From Longimicrobiales bacterium (GTDB taxonomy: Bacteria; Gemmatimonadota; Gemmatimonadetes; Longimicrobiales; Gaopeijiaceae), in contig OX639991.1 of NCBI GenBank assembly GCA_951828585.1, positions 1,644,576-1,708,575 on the forward strand: a stretch of DNA of 64,000 nucleotides, given 5' to 3'. The position numbers and the translations under genes were made by a program. The notes under the pieces are model-generated. The model ran no database searches. It saw only the letters and a program-made list of their open reading frames with translations, and was not told the origin of the DNA. Every line of letters begins with the position of its first letter. The stretch's first letter is position 1. Positions 17,942 to 27,758 of this stretch are shown one piece after another.

Positions 17942-18328
17942 CTACCTCCGGCGCGTGGTCACCTCGATCGCGCCGTTGACCACTGTCTGGCCGTACCGCA
18001 CCCTGGCGTCCGCGACGCTGTAGTATTTCAGCGACTCGACATCGCTGGCCCGAATCCTGTCCAGGAGGCTCGCCGACATGTGGCTGCCGTCCTGGACCAC
18101 GAGGGGACTATCCGTGCGCAGGAACCAGCGCGGCCGGAGCTGCCGGATGGCCTCCCGGCAGCTGAGGTTGGCGTGGGGAGCCAGTTCCTCGGCGGTGATC
18201 AGGTTGGGGTCGGCACGGGGGCCCCGCTCTCCGTCTTCGCCACCGCCGCTGGCGCAGCCAGCACTCGCGGCGGTCAGACCCAGGGCGGCAACAAAGGTCA
18301 GGATGGCTTGGCGACGACTCGGGTGCAT
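17942..18328 (-). CDS. Small lipoprotein with TonB-plug-like C-terminus (paralogue 2)
   Basis: 128 aa. N-terminus nearly identical to the neighbour (Met-His-Pro-Ser-Arg-Arg-Gln, lipobox Ala-Ser-Ala-Gly-Cys, Gly-rich spacer, Asp-Pro-Asn-Leu-Ile-Thr-Ala-Glu-Glu-Leu). It ends with Arg-Tyr-Gly-x5-Gly-Ala-Ile-Glu-Val-Thr-Thr-Arg. Similar plug-like ends occur in carboxypeptidase-regulatory-like proteins of the same group of bacteria. The upstream region holds a TTGACA box (minus strand) near 18466 and a CATTAT box, so each copy seems to have its own promoter. Confidence 0.7.
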   Translation of the reverse strand: MHPSRRQAILTFVAALGLTAASAGCASGGGEDGERGPRADPNLITAEELAPHANLSCREAIRQLRPRWFLRTDSPLVVQDGSHMSASLLDRIRASDVESLKYYSVADARVRYGQTVVNGAIEVTTRRR

Positions 18329-18566
18329 TCCGTCCTCCTTTCATTTTGGGAACAAGGCCCGCGCCACGGCGCCCGCTTCCCCGCGAGCTTGTTGGCCTTG
18401 CGCGGCTTGCTCACCAAACAACCGTTCATGACATAATGCGTTCCATGGTCCCCTTGCTGTCAAGCGCCGGAGCCCCCCCTGGCCGGGGGCAACTCTCGAC
18501 CGGGCCGGGATGTTCCCTTGAACGGCGTGACCCGCTAGCATTCGGTTGAATCCAACTGGAGATGAG

Positions 18567-19163
18567 ATGCGGCAGAGGTTTGCGATATTGACGGCGGTGG
18601 CGCTGCTGACCGGGTCCGCGGCGACTGCCCAGGCGCAAGCCGCGTTTGGAGTCATCGGCGGGGTCAGCCAGGCGACCTTCACCGGCGGGGGCTCGCAGGG
18701 GATCACCTGGCGGACGACTTTCCTCGTCGGCGCGGTTGGCGTCGTGCCCCTTCGCGATGTGCTCGCGATTCGACCCGAACTGCACTACGCCACCAAGGGC
18801 GCGCGGGCGCGGGTGGGAAGGACGGCCGATGACGCTCTGGAGCTGGCCTACCTGGAACTGCCGGTGCTCCTGCAAGTTCGTACGAATCCCGAAATGCTCC
18901 TGCGCCCGCAGCTGTACGGTGGAATGTCCGTCGGGTTGCTTGTCAGCTGCATGCGGGAACAGGTCGATTGTGACGATGATCCCGACTTTGTCGGACACAC
19001 CTTCGGTTCCAGCCTTGTCGTGGGGGGCGAGGTGGAGGCCTTCGGCGCCGCGCTGGGTGTGCGCTACGAGGCTGGTTTGAACGGGGTGCGGGCCGGCCTG
19101 GAGGGACTCGAGATCGTGAACGGTGTGCTGTCCGTCACGCTTCGCTACCTGTTCCAGCGCTGA
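18567..19163 (+). CDS. Outer-membrane beta-barrel protein (PorT/OmpW-like)
   Basis: 198 aa from the ATG at 18567, after ACTGGAGATGAG; an in-frame TTG at 18546 is less likely. Signal peptide ending Ala-Gln-Ala. The rest alternates polar and hydrophobic residues in about eight strands and ends Leu-Arg-Tyr-Leu-Phe-Gln-Arg, an aromatic C-terminal strand. The pattern matches eight-stranded PorT-like barrels of the outer membrane. Its ligand or role is unknown. Confidence 0.75.
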   Translation: MRQRFAILTAVALLTGSAATAQAQAAFGVIGGVSQATFTGGGSQGITWRTTFLVGAVGVVPLRDVLAIRPELHYATKGARARVGRTADDALELAYLELPVLLQVRTNPEMLLRPQLYGGMSVGLLVSCMREQVDCDDDPDFVGHTFGSSLVVGGEVEAFGAALGVRYEAGLNGVRAGLEGLEIVNGVLSVTLRYLFQR

Positions 19164-19171
19164 TCTCCGGA

Positions 19172-19893
19172 TCAGGCGGACCGAAAGAACTCCCTGACGA
19201 ATTCGGACGCCGGGTGTGCGGCCAGGTCGGCGGGCGAACCGCTCTGTACGACCACACCCTCCTCCATGGCGTAGACCGCGGGTGCTTCGAGAGCGTGTAC
19301 ATCCCGCACATCGTGGGTGACAACGAGTGCGGGCTTGCCCCGCGCGGCCAGATGGCGGGCCAGGTATCCGCGCATGTCCCGGCGGGTCGCCGCGTCGAGC
19401 GCGGCCAGGGGCTCGTCGAGGAGGAGAAGGTCGGGCTCGGAGAGGAGCGCCCGGACGAGGGCAACACGCTGTTTCTCTCCCCCGGAAAGCGTGGCCGGAA
19501 GGCGCTCGGCCAGGTGCCCGCAGTCGATTTCCTGGAGGAGCGCCGCCGCCGCCGTTCGGCGCTGGACGCGTGATCGTCCGGCCCGTGCCGCGGCCAGGCC
19601 GAAGGCGACGTTCTCGAGCACGCTCAAGTGCGGAAAGAGGCCGTACCCCTGCGGCACGTAACCGATGCGCCGCTCCTCGGGGGCGAGGCAAACTCCCCCG
19701 TCGGAGTCGTAGAGGACGTGGTTGCCTACGCAAATGTGGCCCGCAAGGGGAGGATGTCCCCCGGAAACGACCCGGAGCAGGGTGGTCTTGCCGGAACCGT
19801 TGGGGCCGATGAGGACGACCGGGGCACCGTCGCCCGCGACCGCCGCGTCGAGATCGAAGCTGCCGGCGCGTGCGCGGATTCGAGCGTGCCACC

Positions 19894-19897
<4 letters not shown>
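19172..19897 (-). CDS. modC: Molybdate ABC transporter ATPase
   Basis: 241 aa. Walker [10 protein letters not shown] near residue 32, signature LSGGEKQR, Walker [14 protein letters not shown]-loop Val-Val-Thr-His-Asp. It lacks the C-terminal MOP/TOBE ligand domain of many ModC proteins. ATG overlaps the modB stop (ATGA), so it is translated with modB. It powers import of molybdate (or tungstate) through ModB. The short form is common in Gram-negative tungstate/molybdate systems. Confidence 0.85.
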
Positions 19898-20735
<838 letters not shown>

Positions 20736-20739
<4 letters not shown>

Positions 20740-21527
20740 CACGCGGGCGCGGAGCCCGCCTTGAAGCCCCGCCGCGACAGGATCTCCCGTCCCGCGGGCG
20801 ACGCAACGAAACCGATCCACCGCTCCGCGCCCTCCGGGTTGGCCGACCCGGCCACCGCGCCCATCAGGTATCCGGCGCGCACGTTGGCCCAACGCGGCAC
20901 GGGAATCGAGCGCACCCGCCCTGGGGCGTCGTCGGTGCGGTATACGATGGCCGCGTCGGCCACCCCCAACTCCACCTTGGCGCGCACCAAGCGGGCATTG
21001 CTCTCCTCGGACACCACCCTGTCCAGCACCGCGGTCTCGAATTCGGGGCCGTTGTGCGCGGCGGCGCGCCGCAGCGCCTCACGGGTGTATGCGCCCACCG
21101 GCACGTTTTCGGTCCCGATCACCAGGCGCTGTGCACGCGGAAGGTCGTTGAAGGATTCGATCCCGGCCGGGTTGTCCGGCGGCACGATCACCAGCAGTTC
21201 ATTGCCCGCGAATTCCGCGTAATCCGGGACGAGCCCCGCCCGCTCCAGGGATTCGATGTGGCTTCGGTCCGCGGACGCGAAGACGTCGGCGCGGGCTCCC
21301 TGCGCGATCTGCAGGCGCAGGACCTGGCTGCCGGCGAAGACGAGGCTGACGTCCGTGCCGGGGTGCGTGGACTCGAAGGCCGTCTCCATTTCGCGGAAGG
21401 CGTCGGCGAGCGACGACGCGGCGAAGACCTGCAAGGTCCGTCGGTCTTCGCCCGCTTCGCCCCCGGCAGCCACCGCGGCCGCTCCCAGAATGCAGAGGAG
21501 CGTGACTGCCAGGGAGGAAGCTCTCAC
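20736..21527 (-). CDS. modA: Periplasmic molybdate-binding protein
   Basis: 263 aa starting at a GTG that overlaps the stop of the upstream regulator (GTGA). Signal peptide of about 25 residues. Hallmarks of ModA: Ala-Ala-Ser-Ser-Leu near residue 36, Phe-Ala-Gly-Ser-Gln-Val-Leu, Ala-Asp-Val-Phe-Ala-Ser-Ala-Asp and Val-Ala-Asp-Ala-Ala-Ile-Val-Tyr. It captures molybdate or tungstate and delivers it to ModB. Whether it prefers molybdate or tungstate cannot be read here. Confidence 0.9.
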
Positions 21528-22624
21528 GCGGCTTCCACGGTGGTGACGTGCCCGCTCTGGGAGCTGTCATATCCAGGCAGATGTTCCACCTCGGCCCGGA
21601 AGGACGGATCGTCCAGCGTCTCGATGAGGCGGGAGACCGGGGGCTCCGCTGCCCTGCGCGCCGGGACCACCAGGTCGAAGCGTTCCTCGGCCAGCGGAAC
21701 GAAGTCCATGCCCTCGGCCAGGGCCGCGCTCTCGATCGCGATACCGGCGTCGGCGGAGCCCGACCGCACCAGCCGGGCCACCTCCCTGTGACCCCCGGCG
21801 CGGGGACCGTCCTGCGTGTCGCAGGTGCCATCCGTCGATCGGGAGGCCAGTGCGTGAGCCCCGGAGCCCTTCTCGCGATGGGCCAGCCGCAGACCCGGCC
21901 GCATCAGGTCGGCGCCCGCGGCCAGTCCCATCGGGTTGCCGGGGGGCACCACCACGCCCATGCGCCACCGCGTCAGATTGACGACCAGCAGCCTCCGGCC
22001 CGGAAGCGCCTTCTTCGCGGCCGCCTCCGTCGCGGCGCCACCCTCGTCGCCGGCCAGGTGGATCCCCGCCACGTGAACCAGTCCGGCCGCCAGAAGCTGC
22101 ATGGAACGCCGGTTGCCCGCCGGCAGCCAGGTCACCCGGGCGTCGCTGAAGCGCTGGCCCACGCGAGTGCCGACCGCCCCGAGCAGGGGCGCGCATCCCG
22201 CCACCAGGACGTTGCGCCGGAGGCTGCCGGAGCTGACGAGCGGAGTCACGGTGGCCGCGTCGCCGTCGGAGCCGTCGATGATGCCGTCCGCGGCCAGGAC
22301 GCCGTGGGAAGGCATCCGGTGTGCGACCCAGCGGTCTCCAACCCTGGCCAGCGCAGCCCGCGTTCCGCCCTCGTTGCCGGGAGCGGCGGGTGCGAGGCGG
22401 GCCTGGATTCCCGGAGCCGGGGCCAGCTGGAAGATGTCTTCGACGCTGCAGCCGAGGGCATAGGCCAGCTTCAGTCCCAGACTGGTCGAAGGCACGTTGC
22501 GGCCGGCTTCGACGGCGAGGATCGCCTGGCGCGAGACCCCGACGCGTTCGGCCAGGGCGTTCTGGGACAGCCCGGCGGCCTTGCGCTGGTGCTTGAGGTG
22601 GTTTTCGAGACGGGATTCGGACAT
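21524..22624 (-). CDS. XRE-type regulator with periplasmic-binding-protein-like domain, mod operon
   Basis: 366 aa from the ATG at 22624, which follows GGAGGAG. N-terminal XRE helix-turn-helix (Leu-Ser-Gln-Asn-Ala-Leu-Ala-Glu-Arg-Val-Gly-Val-Ser-Arg-Gln near residue 20-35). The remaining ~280 residues look like the ligand-binding fold of PBP-like molybdate regulators (Gly-Cys-Ala-Pro-Leu-Leu, then Ser-Ala-Asp-Ala-Gly-Ile-Ala near 290). It leads the mod operon with 4-nt overlaps throughout. By context it should be a molybdate-responsive repressor acting on its own promoter, where a perfect palindrome is found. Confidence 0.8.
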   Translation of the reverse strand: MSESRLENHLKHQRKAAGLSQNALAERVGVSRQAILAVEAGRNVPSTSLGLKLAYALGCSVEDIFQLAPAPGIQARLAPAAPGNEGGTRAALARVGDRWVAHRMPSHGVLAADGIIDGSDGDAATVTPLVSSGSLRRNVLVAGCAPLLGAVGTRVGQRFSDARVTWLPAGNRRSMQLLAAGLVHVAGIHLAGDEGGAATEAAAKKALPGRRLLVVNLTRWRMGVVVPPGNPMGLAAGADLMRPGLRLAHREKGSGAHALASRSTDGTCDTQDGPRAGGHREVARLVRSGSADAGIAIESAALAEGMDFVPLAEERFDLVVPARRAAEPPVSRLIETLDDPSFRAEVEHLPGYDSSQSGHVTTVEAA

Positions 22625-22684
22625 CGGGCTCCTCCGTTGGACGGGTGGATGTGGATGGTTCGTGGACGGAACCACCCCAGAACA

Positions 22685-22704
22685 TTGTAATGTCTACATT
22701 ACAA
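22685..22704. promoter_or_regulatory. Perfect 20-bp palindrome, probable mod operator
   Basis: TTGTAATGT, spacer CT, ACATTACAA: a perfect inverted repeat 61 nt upstream of the regulator start (22624) in an otherwise GC-rich region. TTTACA (minus strand, 22708-22713) lies beside it. The likely ligand-responsive XRE regulator encoded first in the operon is the obvious candidate to bind here. Confidence 0.6.
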
Positions 22705-22785
22705 GATGTAAAGCAGGGTTGTCAGAACGGGGCACCGGCGGAGACTGTCGGGGGGGGCGACGGAGATCGCCGTGGCCGCCGTCCG

Positions 22786-23439
22786 TTACGCCATGTGCGG
22801 CCGGATCGCCTTGGCCAGCGAGACCTCGATGTCCCAGATGGCCGCCGTGACCGCGCGCCCGATCAGGTCCAGCTTGCGGATGAGTTCGATGCGCGGCAGC
22901 GCGTGCCGCACCTCCCGCTTCGAGAGCAGTTCGGTGAAGATCCCGCATGCGTCGGCCAGGCAGATGATGACGACATCGCGGGGCGTGGGGATCACGTCGC
23001 TGAAGAGCACCTCCATGATGCGCAGCTTCACCTCGCGCTCGGCCCTGCCGTCGACCAGCGGATAGCGGCGCGACCGGAACACCCACAGGAACCGGTCCTC
23101 GCGGCGTTCCAGGATGCCGCGCGCGACGAGCCGTTCGATGGCCGCTTCGCGCGTGTCGTCGGCGCGGTTGGCGGCCCGCTCCACCCAGTAGCGCGCGTCG
23201 AGGGTCTCCGTCGCGGCGGCGATGTCGGCCAGCACGGGGTCGAGGATGTCGTCCCCCACCGGAGTCGGGTTCACCAGGATCAGCTGCTCGAGGTCGGTGT
23301 CGATCCGGTCCTCCATCGCGAGATCCATGAGCACCCCGCCGGCGAGCGCGTAACGCAGGGACCAGTCGGGCACCCGCAGGAACCGTTCTCCCTCGTCGTC
23401 GAGGAGCAGGAGCATGATCTCTTCGGCGAATCTCAGCAT
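22786..23439 (-). CDS. GPP34/GOLPH3-family phosphoinositide-binding-like protein
   Basis: 217 aa from the ATG at 23439. The N-terminal pattern Phe-Ala-Glu-Glu-Ile-Met-Leu-Leu-Leu-Leu-Asp-Asp-Glu-Gly and Leu-Ala-Gly-Gly-Val-Leu-Met-Asp-Leu-Ala is diagnostic of the GPP34 domain, as are the later Arg-Gly-Ile-Leu-Glu-Arg and Arg-Tyr-Pro. In eukaryotes the fold binds PI4P at the Golgi; in bacteria its role is unknown and it is common in actinobacteria and other phyla. Soluble, cytosolic. The next gene upstream ends 11 nt away on the same strand. Confidence 0.8.
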   Translation of the reverse strand: MLRFAEEIMLLLLDDEGERFLRVPDWSLRYALAGGVLMDLAMEDRIDTDLEQLILVNPTPVGDDILDPVLADIAAATETLDARYWVERAANRADDTREAAIERLVARGILERREDRFLWVFRSRRYPLVDGRAEREVKLRIMEVLFSDVIPTPRDVVIICLADACGIFTELLSKREVRHALPRIELIRKLDLIGRAVTAAIWDIEVSLAKAIRPHMA

Positions 23440-23449
23440 TGTGGGCCTT

Positions 23450-24574
23450 TCAAACGGTGGGAAGGTTGGGGATTCCGGCCAGCGGCAGCGCCGTGATCCG
23501 GTCCGTAAGCGGGTATTCCAGGTCGCCGGGATAGACCACCCAGAGGTGCTCGAGTCCCAGGTCCTGCATGACCACGTGCATGGACTTGGTGGTGCGGGGG
23601 GTGTCGGTACACTTGAACTCGAAGCCCCAGCGCCGCCCCCGTCTGAGCAGCAGCAGGTCGAGTTCGGCTCCCCGCTGGGTCGCATAGAAGTACGCTTCGC
23701 GGTCTCCGTGGGCCAGGAGCGTCTGCTCCAGCGCGAATCCCTCCCAGCTGGCCCCGTAGCGCGGGTGCGTGACCAGGTCATGCCTCTCTTCAATGCCGAG
23801 CAGGTAGTGCAGCATCCCGCTGTCGCGCAGATAGACCTTGGGTGACTTGACCAAGCGTTTTCCCAGGTTCTCGAACCAGGGAGGGAGGATGCGGATCATG
23901 AAGGCGCCGGCCAGGAGGTCGCGGTAGCGGTTCACGGTGCTCGCACTCGCGTCCAGCGAACGTCCCAACTGCGCGGCGTTCCAGGTCTGTCCGTGAACGT
24001 GGGCCAGCATCCTCCACAGTCGGCCCAGCGCCTGGGGTGATACTCCGGGGCGCAGCGCGGGGATGTCCCTTTCGACGAAGGTGCGGACGAACGATTGCAT
24101 CCAGCGGGACCAGGCCGAGGGTGTCGGTGCGAGGCACGCCCGCGGAAACCCCCCACGCAGCCAGAGGCGATTCTGGCGGGCCGGTCCCACCTCGGCCAGC
24201 GAGAAGCCGCCCATGTCGACGAACAGGATCCTGCCGGCCAGCGTTTCGGATACTTCCCTGACCAGATTGGGGGAAGCGCTGCCCAGCAGGAGGAAGACCG
24301 CGTTGCGGTGCGGTTCGTCGCAGATCGGACGCAACACCTCGAACAGCTCCGGCATCCTCTGGATCTCGTCGAGAACCACCAGCCCCTTGCTCGCCGCTAG
24401 TACGCTTTGCGGCGTCAGCGACAAGGCGTTGCGCTCGGTGGCGACCTCGAGATCGAAGTGAACGGATGGGCCCGGCCAGTTGCGCGAGACGTGGTGCGCC
24501 AGAGTTGTCTTCCAACAGGATCTGCCAACCGATGGTGACGCCGAGTGTCCGCGCCAGAGAGCCTCGCCGGCGCT
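23450..24574 (-). pseudogene. DUF4143-type AAA ATPase with lost start and broken Walker A
   Basis: The largest ATG frame starts at 24424 (324 aa) with Walker B GLVVLDEIQ, so it lacks the nucleotide-binding P-loop. Translating the same frame upstream gives Lys-Thr-Thr-Leu-Ala at 24497-24511, but the residue before Lys is Trp instead of Gly and no start codon occurs before a TGA at 24575. The rest matches the family (arginine-rich loop, winged helix, C-terminal Phe-Glu-Phe-Lys nuclease-like motif near residue 280). It is most simply a decayed gene, probably not ATP-dependent. A homologue with an intact P-loop is at 53462-54769. Confidence 0.65.
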
Positions 24575-24606
24575 TCAGCGCGCGCGGGGATTCGTCGGCG
24601 GGTGCC

Positions 24607-25770
24607 CTAGAAGATGTTGACCTCCGCCTCCACGCCAGCCTCCTCGAACCGACCGTGGCGGAACGCCGTCACGTCCAGCGTGTGCGAGCACCCGTCCGCG
24701 ATCAGTTCCGCCACCGCCAGCCCGGTAGCCGGCGCGTGCATGATGCCGTGGCCCGAGAAGCCGCAGGCGTCGACCCAGCTGCGGGCGCCCGGGTTGAAGC
24801 CGATCACCGGACTGTTGTCGGGAGTGACGCCGTAGTAGCCCCACCAGCTCCCCTGGCGGTCGACCCCCAGGTCCACCCACCACGGGAACCGGTCGACTCC
24901 GGTGAGAAGCACCTCCTCCAGCCAGCTCCAGTCGACCCCTTCGGTGAAGCCGTCGGCGGCGTGGGTGTCGAGGCCGAAGAGAATGCGGTCGCCTTCGCTG
25001 CGCAGGTAGACGCCGGTCTCCAGGTCGATGGTGAGGGGGTAGACGCGCTCGTCGGCGATGGGGCCGCTCAGGAAGATGTGGATGCGCTTGGGGCGCACGG
25101 GGACTTCGAGGTCGGCGACGCGGGCGGTCACGCCGGACCAGGCGCCAGCGGCGTTGACGAGGTGGCCGCAGGAGAAGGACTCGGTGGCAGTGCTGACGCG
25201 CCAGCCGTCCCCCTCTGGACGGAGCGCGGTGACGGTATGGTTGAAGCGGTATTCCACCCCGGCTGCGCGGCCCATGCGGACCCAGGCATGGGTGGCCATG
25301 TGGGGGTCGATCACGCCGTCCCAGGGGCCGTAGGTGGCACCGGCGAGGCCGTCGGTGGCGAGGGGGACGTAGCGCAGGGCTTCGTCCGGAGTGAGGATGT
25401 CGACGGGGGCCCCAAGGCTGCGCTGCAGCGCGACGGAGGCAAGGTGGTCTTCCCAGCGGTCGGGGGGGACCAGGAACAGGTAGCCGATGTCGCGGTAGCC
25501 GATCTCGAAGCCGTGCCGCTCGCGGAAGGTGCGGTAGACGGGCAGGGAATGCATCGAGAGTTCGATGTTGGGGCGGGTGGTGAACTGGACGCGCACGCCG
25601 GCGGCGCTGCGGCCGGTGGAACCGAGAGCGGGGGCGTTCTCGCGTTCCAGGACGGTGACACGGAGCCCGCGTGAGGCGAGCTCGTACGCGCAGGAAGCGC
25701 CGACGATGCCGGCGCCGATGACGACGACGTCGGGGGTGGAGTGGGGGGCCGGGTGAGGGGCTGGCGTCAT
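24607..25770 (-). CDS. FAD-dependent amino-acid/glycine oxidase-like oxidoreductase (DAO family)
   Basis: 387 aa. Start overlaps the stop of the upstream propeller gene (ATGA at 25767-25770). N-terminal Rossmann motif Val-Val-Val-Ile-Gly-Ala-Gly-Ile-Val-Gly and acid Leu-Glu-Arg-Glu; Gly-Ser-Thr-Gly-Arg-Ser-Ala-Ala-Gly follows the flavin site; C-terminal Ala-Cys-Gly-Phe-Ser-Gly-His-Gly-Ile contacts FAD. This is the sarcosine/glycine/D-amino-acid oxidase superfamily. It is probably soluble or peripheral. Substrate unknown; a second, different member lies at 32331. Confidence 0.85.
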   Translation of the reverse strand: MTPAPHPAPHSTPDVVVIGAGIVGASCAYELASRGLRVTVLERENAPALGSTGRSAAGVRVQFTTRPNIELSMHSLPVYRTFRERHGFEIGYRDIGYLFLVPPDRWEDHLASVALQRSLGAPVDILTPDEALRYVPLATDGLAGATYGPWDGVIDPHMATHAWVRMGRAAGVEYRFNHTVTALRPEGDGWRVSTATESFSCGHLVNAAGAWSGVTARVADLEVPVRPKRIHIFLSGPIADERVYPLTIDLETGVYLRSEGDRILFGLDTHAADGFTEGVDWSWLEEVLLTGVDRFPWWVDLGVDRQGSWWGYYGVTPDNSPVIGFNPGARSWVDACGFSGHGIMHAPATGLAVAELIADGCSHTLDVTAFRHGRFEEAGVEAEVNIF

Positions 25771-26822
25771 GAAAGGGGCGCCCTTACGACGTACTGGACA
25801 TCCAGTTCGTCCACGACCCGGGTGTAGATGTTGCCGTGCTGGATCCAGATCGGACTGTAGCGCTCGGGCTGGAAGGCGAGGCGGACGGAACCGCGATAGT
25901 CGCCGTCTTCGGAGAAGAGGTCGTAGAAGCGTGGGGAGCGGTCTTCGGTCGTGACCGGGAGTGCGGGCAACGACGCCTCGATCAGGAGGAGCGTATCTCC
26001 GTCCTCGCCGGTGCGTGTGAGACGGTAGGACCCCGTATTGGTGCGCCAGAACCCCCCGGAAGGGTTCAGCCGGCTGATCCACCGGGGTTCGAAGGGGATG
26101 GCAATGAACGATAGCCCTCCGCCGGGCAACTCGGCGAAATAGGTTCGGTAGGTGCCTTCACCGAGGTATACGGAGTCGATGGCTGCGGTGGGCGGGTCGT
26201 AGGACTTGTAGTAGACGCGAGTCGTGCCCGTTAGAAGTCCCGGTTGGGGCGGGCCCCTGTCGTCCCTGTAGGAGGTGCTCCTCCAGTAACGTCCTCGAAG
26301 ATCGAACGCCCCGTCCCAGAAGGCCCCGCGTGCCCGGAGAGGCTCATTGAACCGAAAGAGCTCCTCGCCGTAGATGTCCACGCCGATGACGACAGGCTTC
26401 GTCCATTCGTGAACCCACAGCAGCGTATCGCCCGACAGGATGAACCCGTTGGAATCGAGGATCTCTCCAGGACCCTCTCCGCGCCGCATGATCGTCCGCT
26501 GGTAGTCGCCCTCGGGCGAAAACACCCGCACCTCGAGAGCCTGGCCGTCCAGTACGTAGATGGTGCCGTCGCTGGCGGCCTGGACGCCCCGGATGTCCCC
26601 GAAGATGAAGTTGAGGTCGGCGCCCTCGCGGCTGCCGAGTTGCAGGTCCACGTGGGCCTCGGTGACTTCGGGGCCGACGGAGTCGATGACGGGGAGATCG
26701 GGGTAGCGGATGAGGGTGGCGCCGTTGGGCAGCGTCTCCCGAGTCAGGCTGACGACTGGCGCGTCGGCCTCGCAGGACGCGAGGCCGGCGGCGGCGATGA
26801 GTACAAACGATACACGGGGCAG
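25767..26822 (-). CDS. 6-bladed beta-propeller lipoprotein (tandem array, copy A)
   Basis: 351 aa if translation starts at the CTG at 26822, which lies 4-8 nt after AGGAGGAG. The frame continues with a basic then hydrophobic stretch and the lipobox Leu-Ala-Ser-Cys, so the GTG at 26651 would remove the signal peptide. Propeller signature Gly-Glu-Gly-Pro-Gly-Glu-Ile near residue 130 and Gly-Gly-Phe-Trp-Arg-Thr-Asn-Thr-Gly near 250. The body is intact, unlike the two copies upstream. Its stop overlaps the oxidoreductase start, suggesting a two-gene operon. Confidence 0.7.
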   Translation of the reverse strand: MPRVSFVLIAAAGLASCEADAPVVSLTRETLPNGATLIRYPDLPVIDSVGPEVTEAHVDLQLGSREGADLNFIFGDIRGVQAASDGTIYVLDGQALEVRVFSPEGDYQRTIMRRGEGPGEILDSNGFILSGDTLLWVHEWTKPVVIGVDIYGEELFRFNEPLRARGAFWDGAFDLRGRYWRSTSYRDDRGPPQPGLLTGTTRVYYKSYDPPTAAIDSVYLGEGTYRTYFAELPGGGLSFIAIPFEPRWISRLNPSGGFWRTNTGSYRLTRTGEDGDTLLLIEASLPALPVTTEDRSPRFYDLFSEDGDYRGSVRLAFQPERYSPIWIQHGNIYTRVVDELDVQYVVRAPLS

Positions 26823-26838
26823 TGTCTCCTCCTCCCTG

Positions 26839-27683
26839 TCAATTCAGCGGCGCCCTCACGATATACGGCACACCCAGGTCGTCCACGACCCAGGTGTAGA
26901 TGTTGTCGTGCTGGACCCAAAAGCTGCTGTACGGCCCGGGACTGAATCCGAAGCGGACGGAACCGAGGTACTCGCCGTCTTCGGAATACCTGTCGTAGAA
27001 GGCGGGGGCATCGGCTGAAGTGACCCTTTCCACCCAGAGCCGGCCTGCATCGTCCACGATCATGCCCGCGAGAATCGGCTTGATGTCCGGCATCAGCGCC
27101 GCGACCTCTTCCGCCTCGCGCCGCATCGCAGGGTACACTTCCACAATGGTCTCGACGTAGGCCGAACGGTCTTCTTCGGTCACCGGTTGCACGCGCAGCC
27201 CGGCCTCGATCACAACCAACGTGTCCCCGTCCTCGCCGACCCGCGCAATGCGGTATGCAGCGTTGTTCGCGCGCCAGAATCCGCCGGCGGGGTTCACCTC
27301 GGTCATCTCGAATGCCTCGAAGCGAATGTCCAGGTTTCACCTCTTCGCGAGATCGTCCGCAGATACCGGCCGTCGGGATCGAAGGCGCGCACCTCGGTGG
27401 CCGAGTAGTCCAGCACGTAGATGGTGCCGTCACTCGCTGCCTGGATTCCCCGGATGTCTCCGAAGATGAAGTTGGGATCGTCACCCTCGCGGCTGCCGAA
27501 CCGCAGGTCCACCTGGACTTCGGTTACTTCCGGGCCTACGGAGTCGATGGCGGGGAGATCCGGGTAGCGGATGAGCGTTGCACCGTTGGGAAGGATCTCT
27601 CGCGCAGGGGCCCCCGCGGGGGATTCGGTGGTGCAGGAGAAGGCGGTGGCGATCAGTGCGAGTCGTGATGCGGTGCGGAACAT
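26839..27683 (-). pseudogene. 6-bladed beta-propeller lipoprotein (copy B), internal deletion and frameshift
   Basis: The N-terminal part (27683 to 27303, start after AAGGAGAT) has a signal, the shared Leu-Pro-Asn-Gly-Ala-Thr-Leu-Ile-Arg-Tyr segment and reaches Arg-Arg-Gly-Glu, where the other copies continue Gly-Pro-Gly-Glu. Here it runs into unrelated residues and stops. The C-terminal part (27306 to 26839) resumes at Pro-Ala-Gly-Gly-Phe-Trp in another frame. About 110 codons are missing at 27303-27330. The product cannot fold as a full propeller. Confidence 0.75.
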
Positions 27684-27758
27684 GGTGCATCTCCTTGGGA
27701 GCAGGCCTGGTTTTCTTTGCGCTCGCCGCCCCGGAGTCGTGAGGGGTGAGCGATGAGT

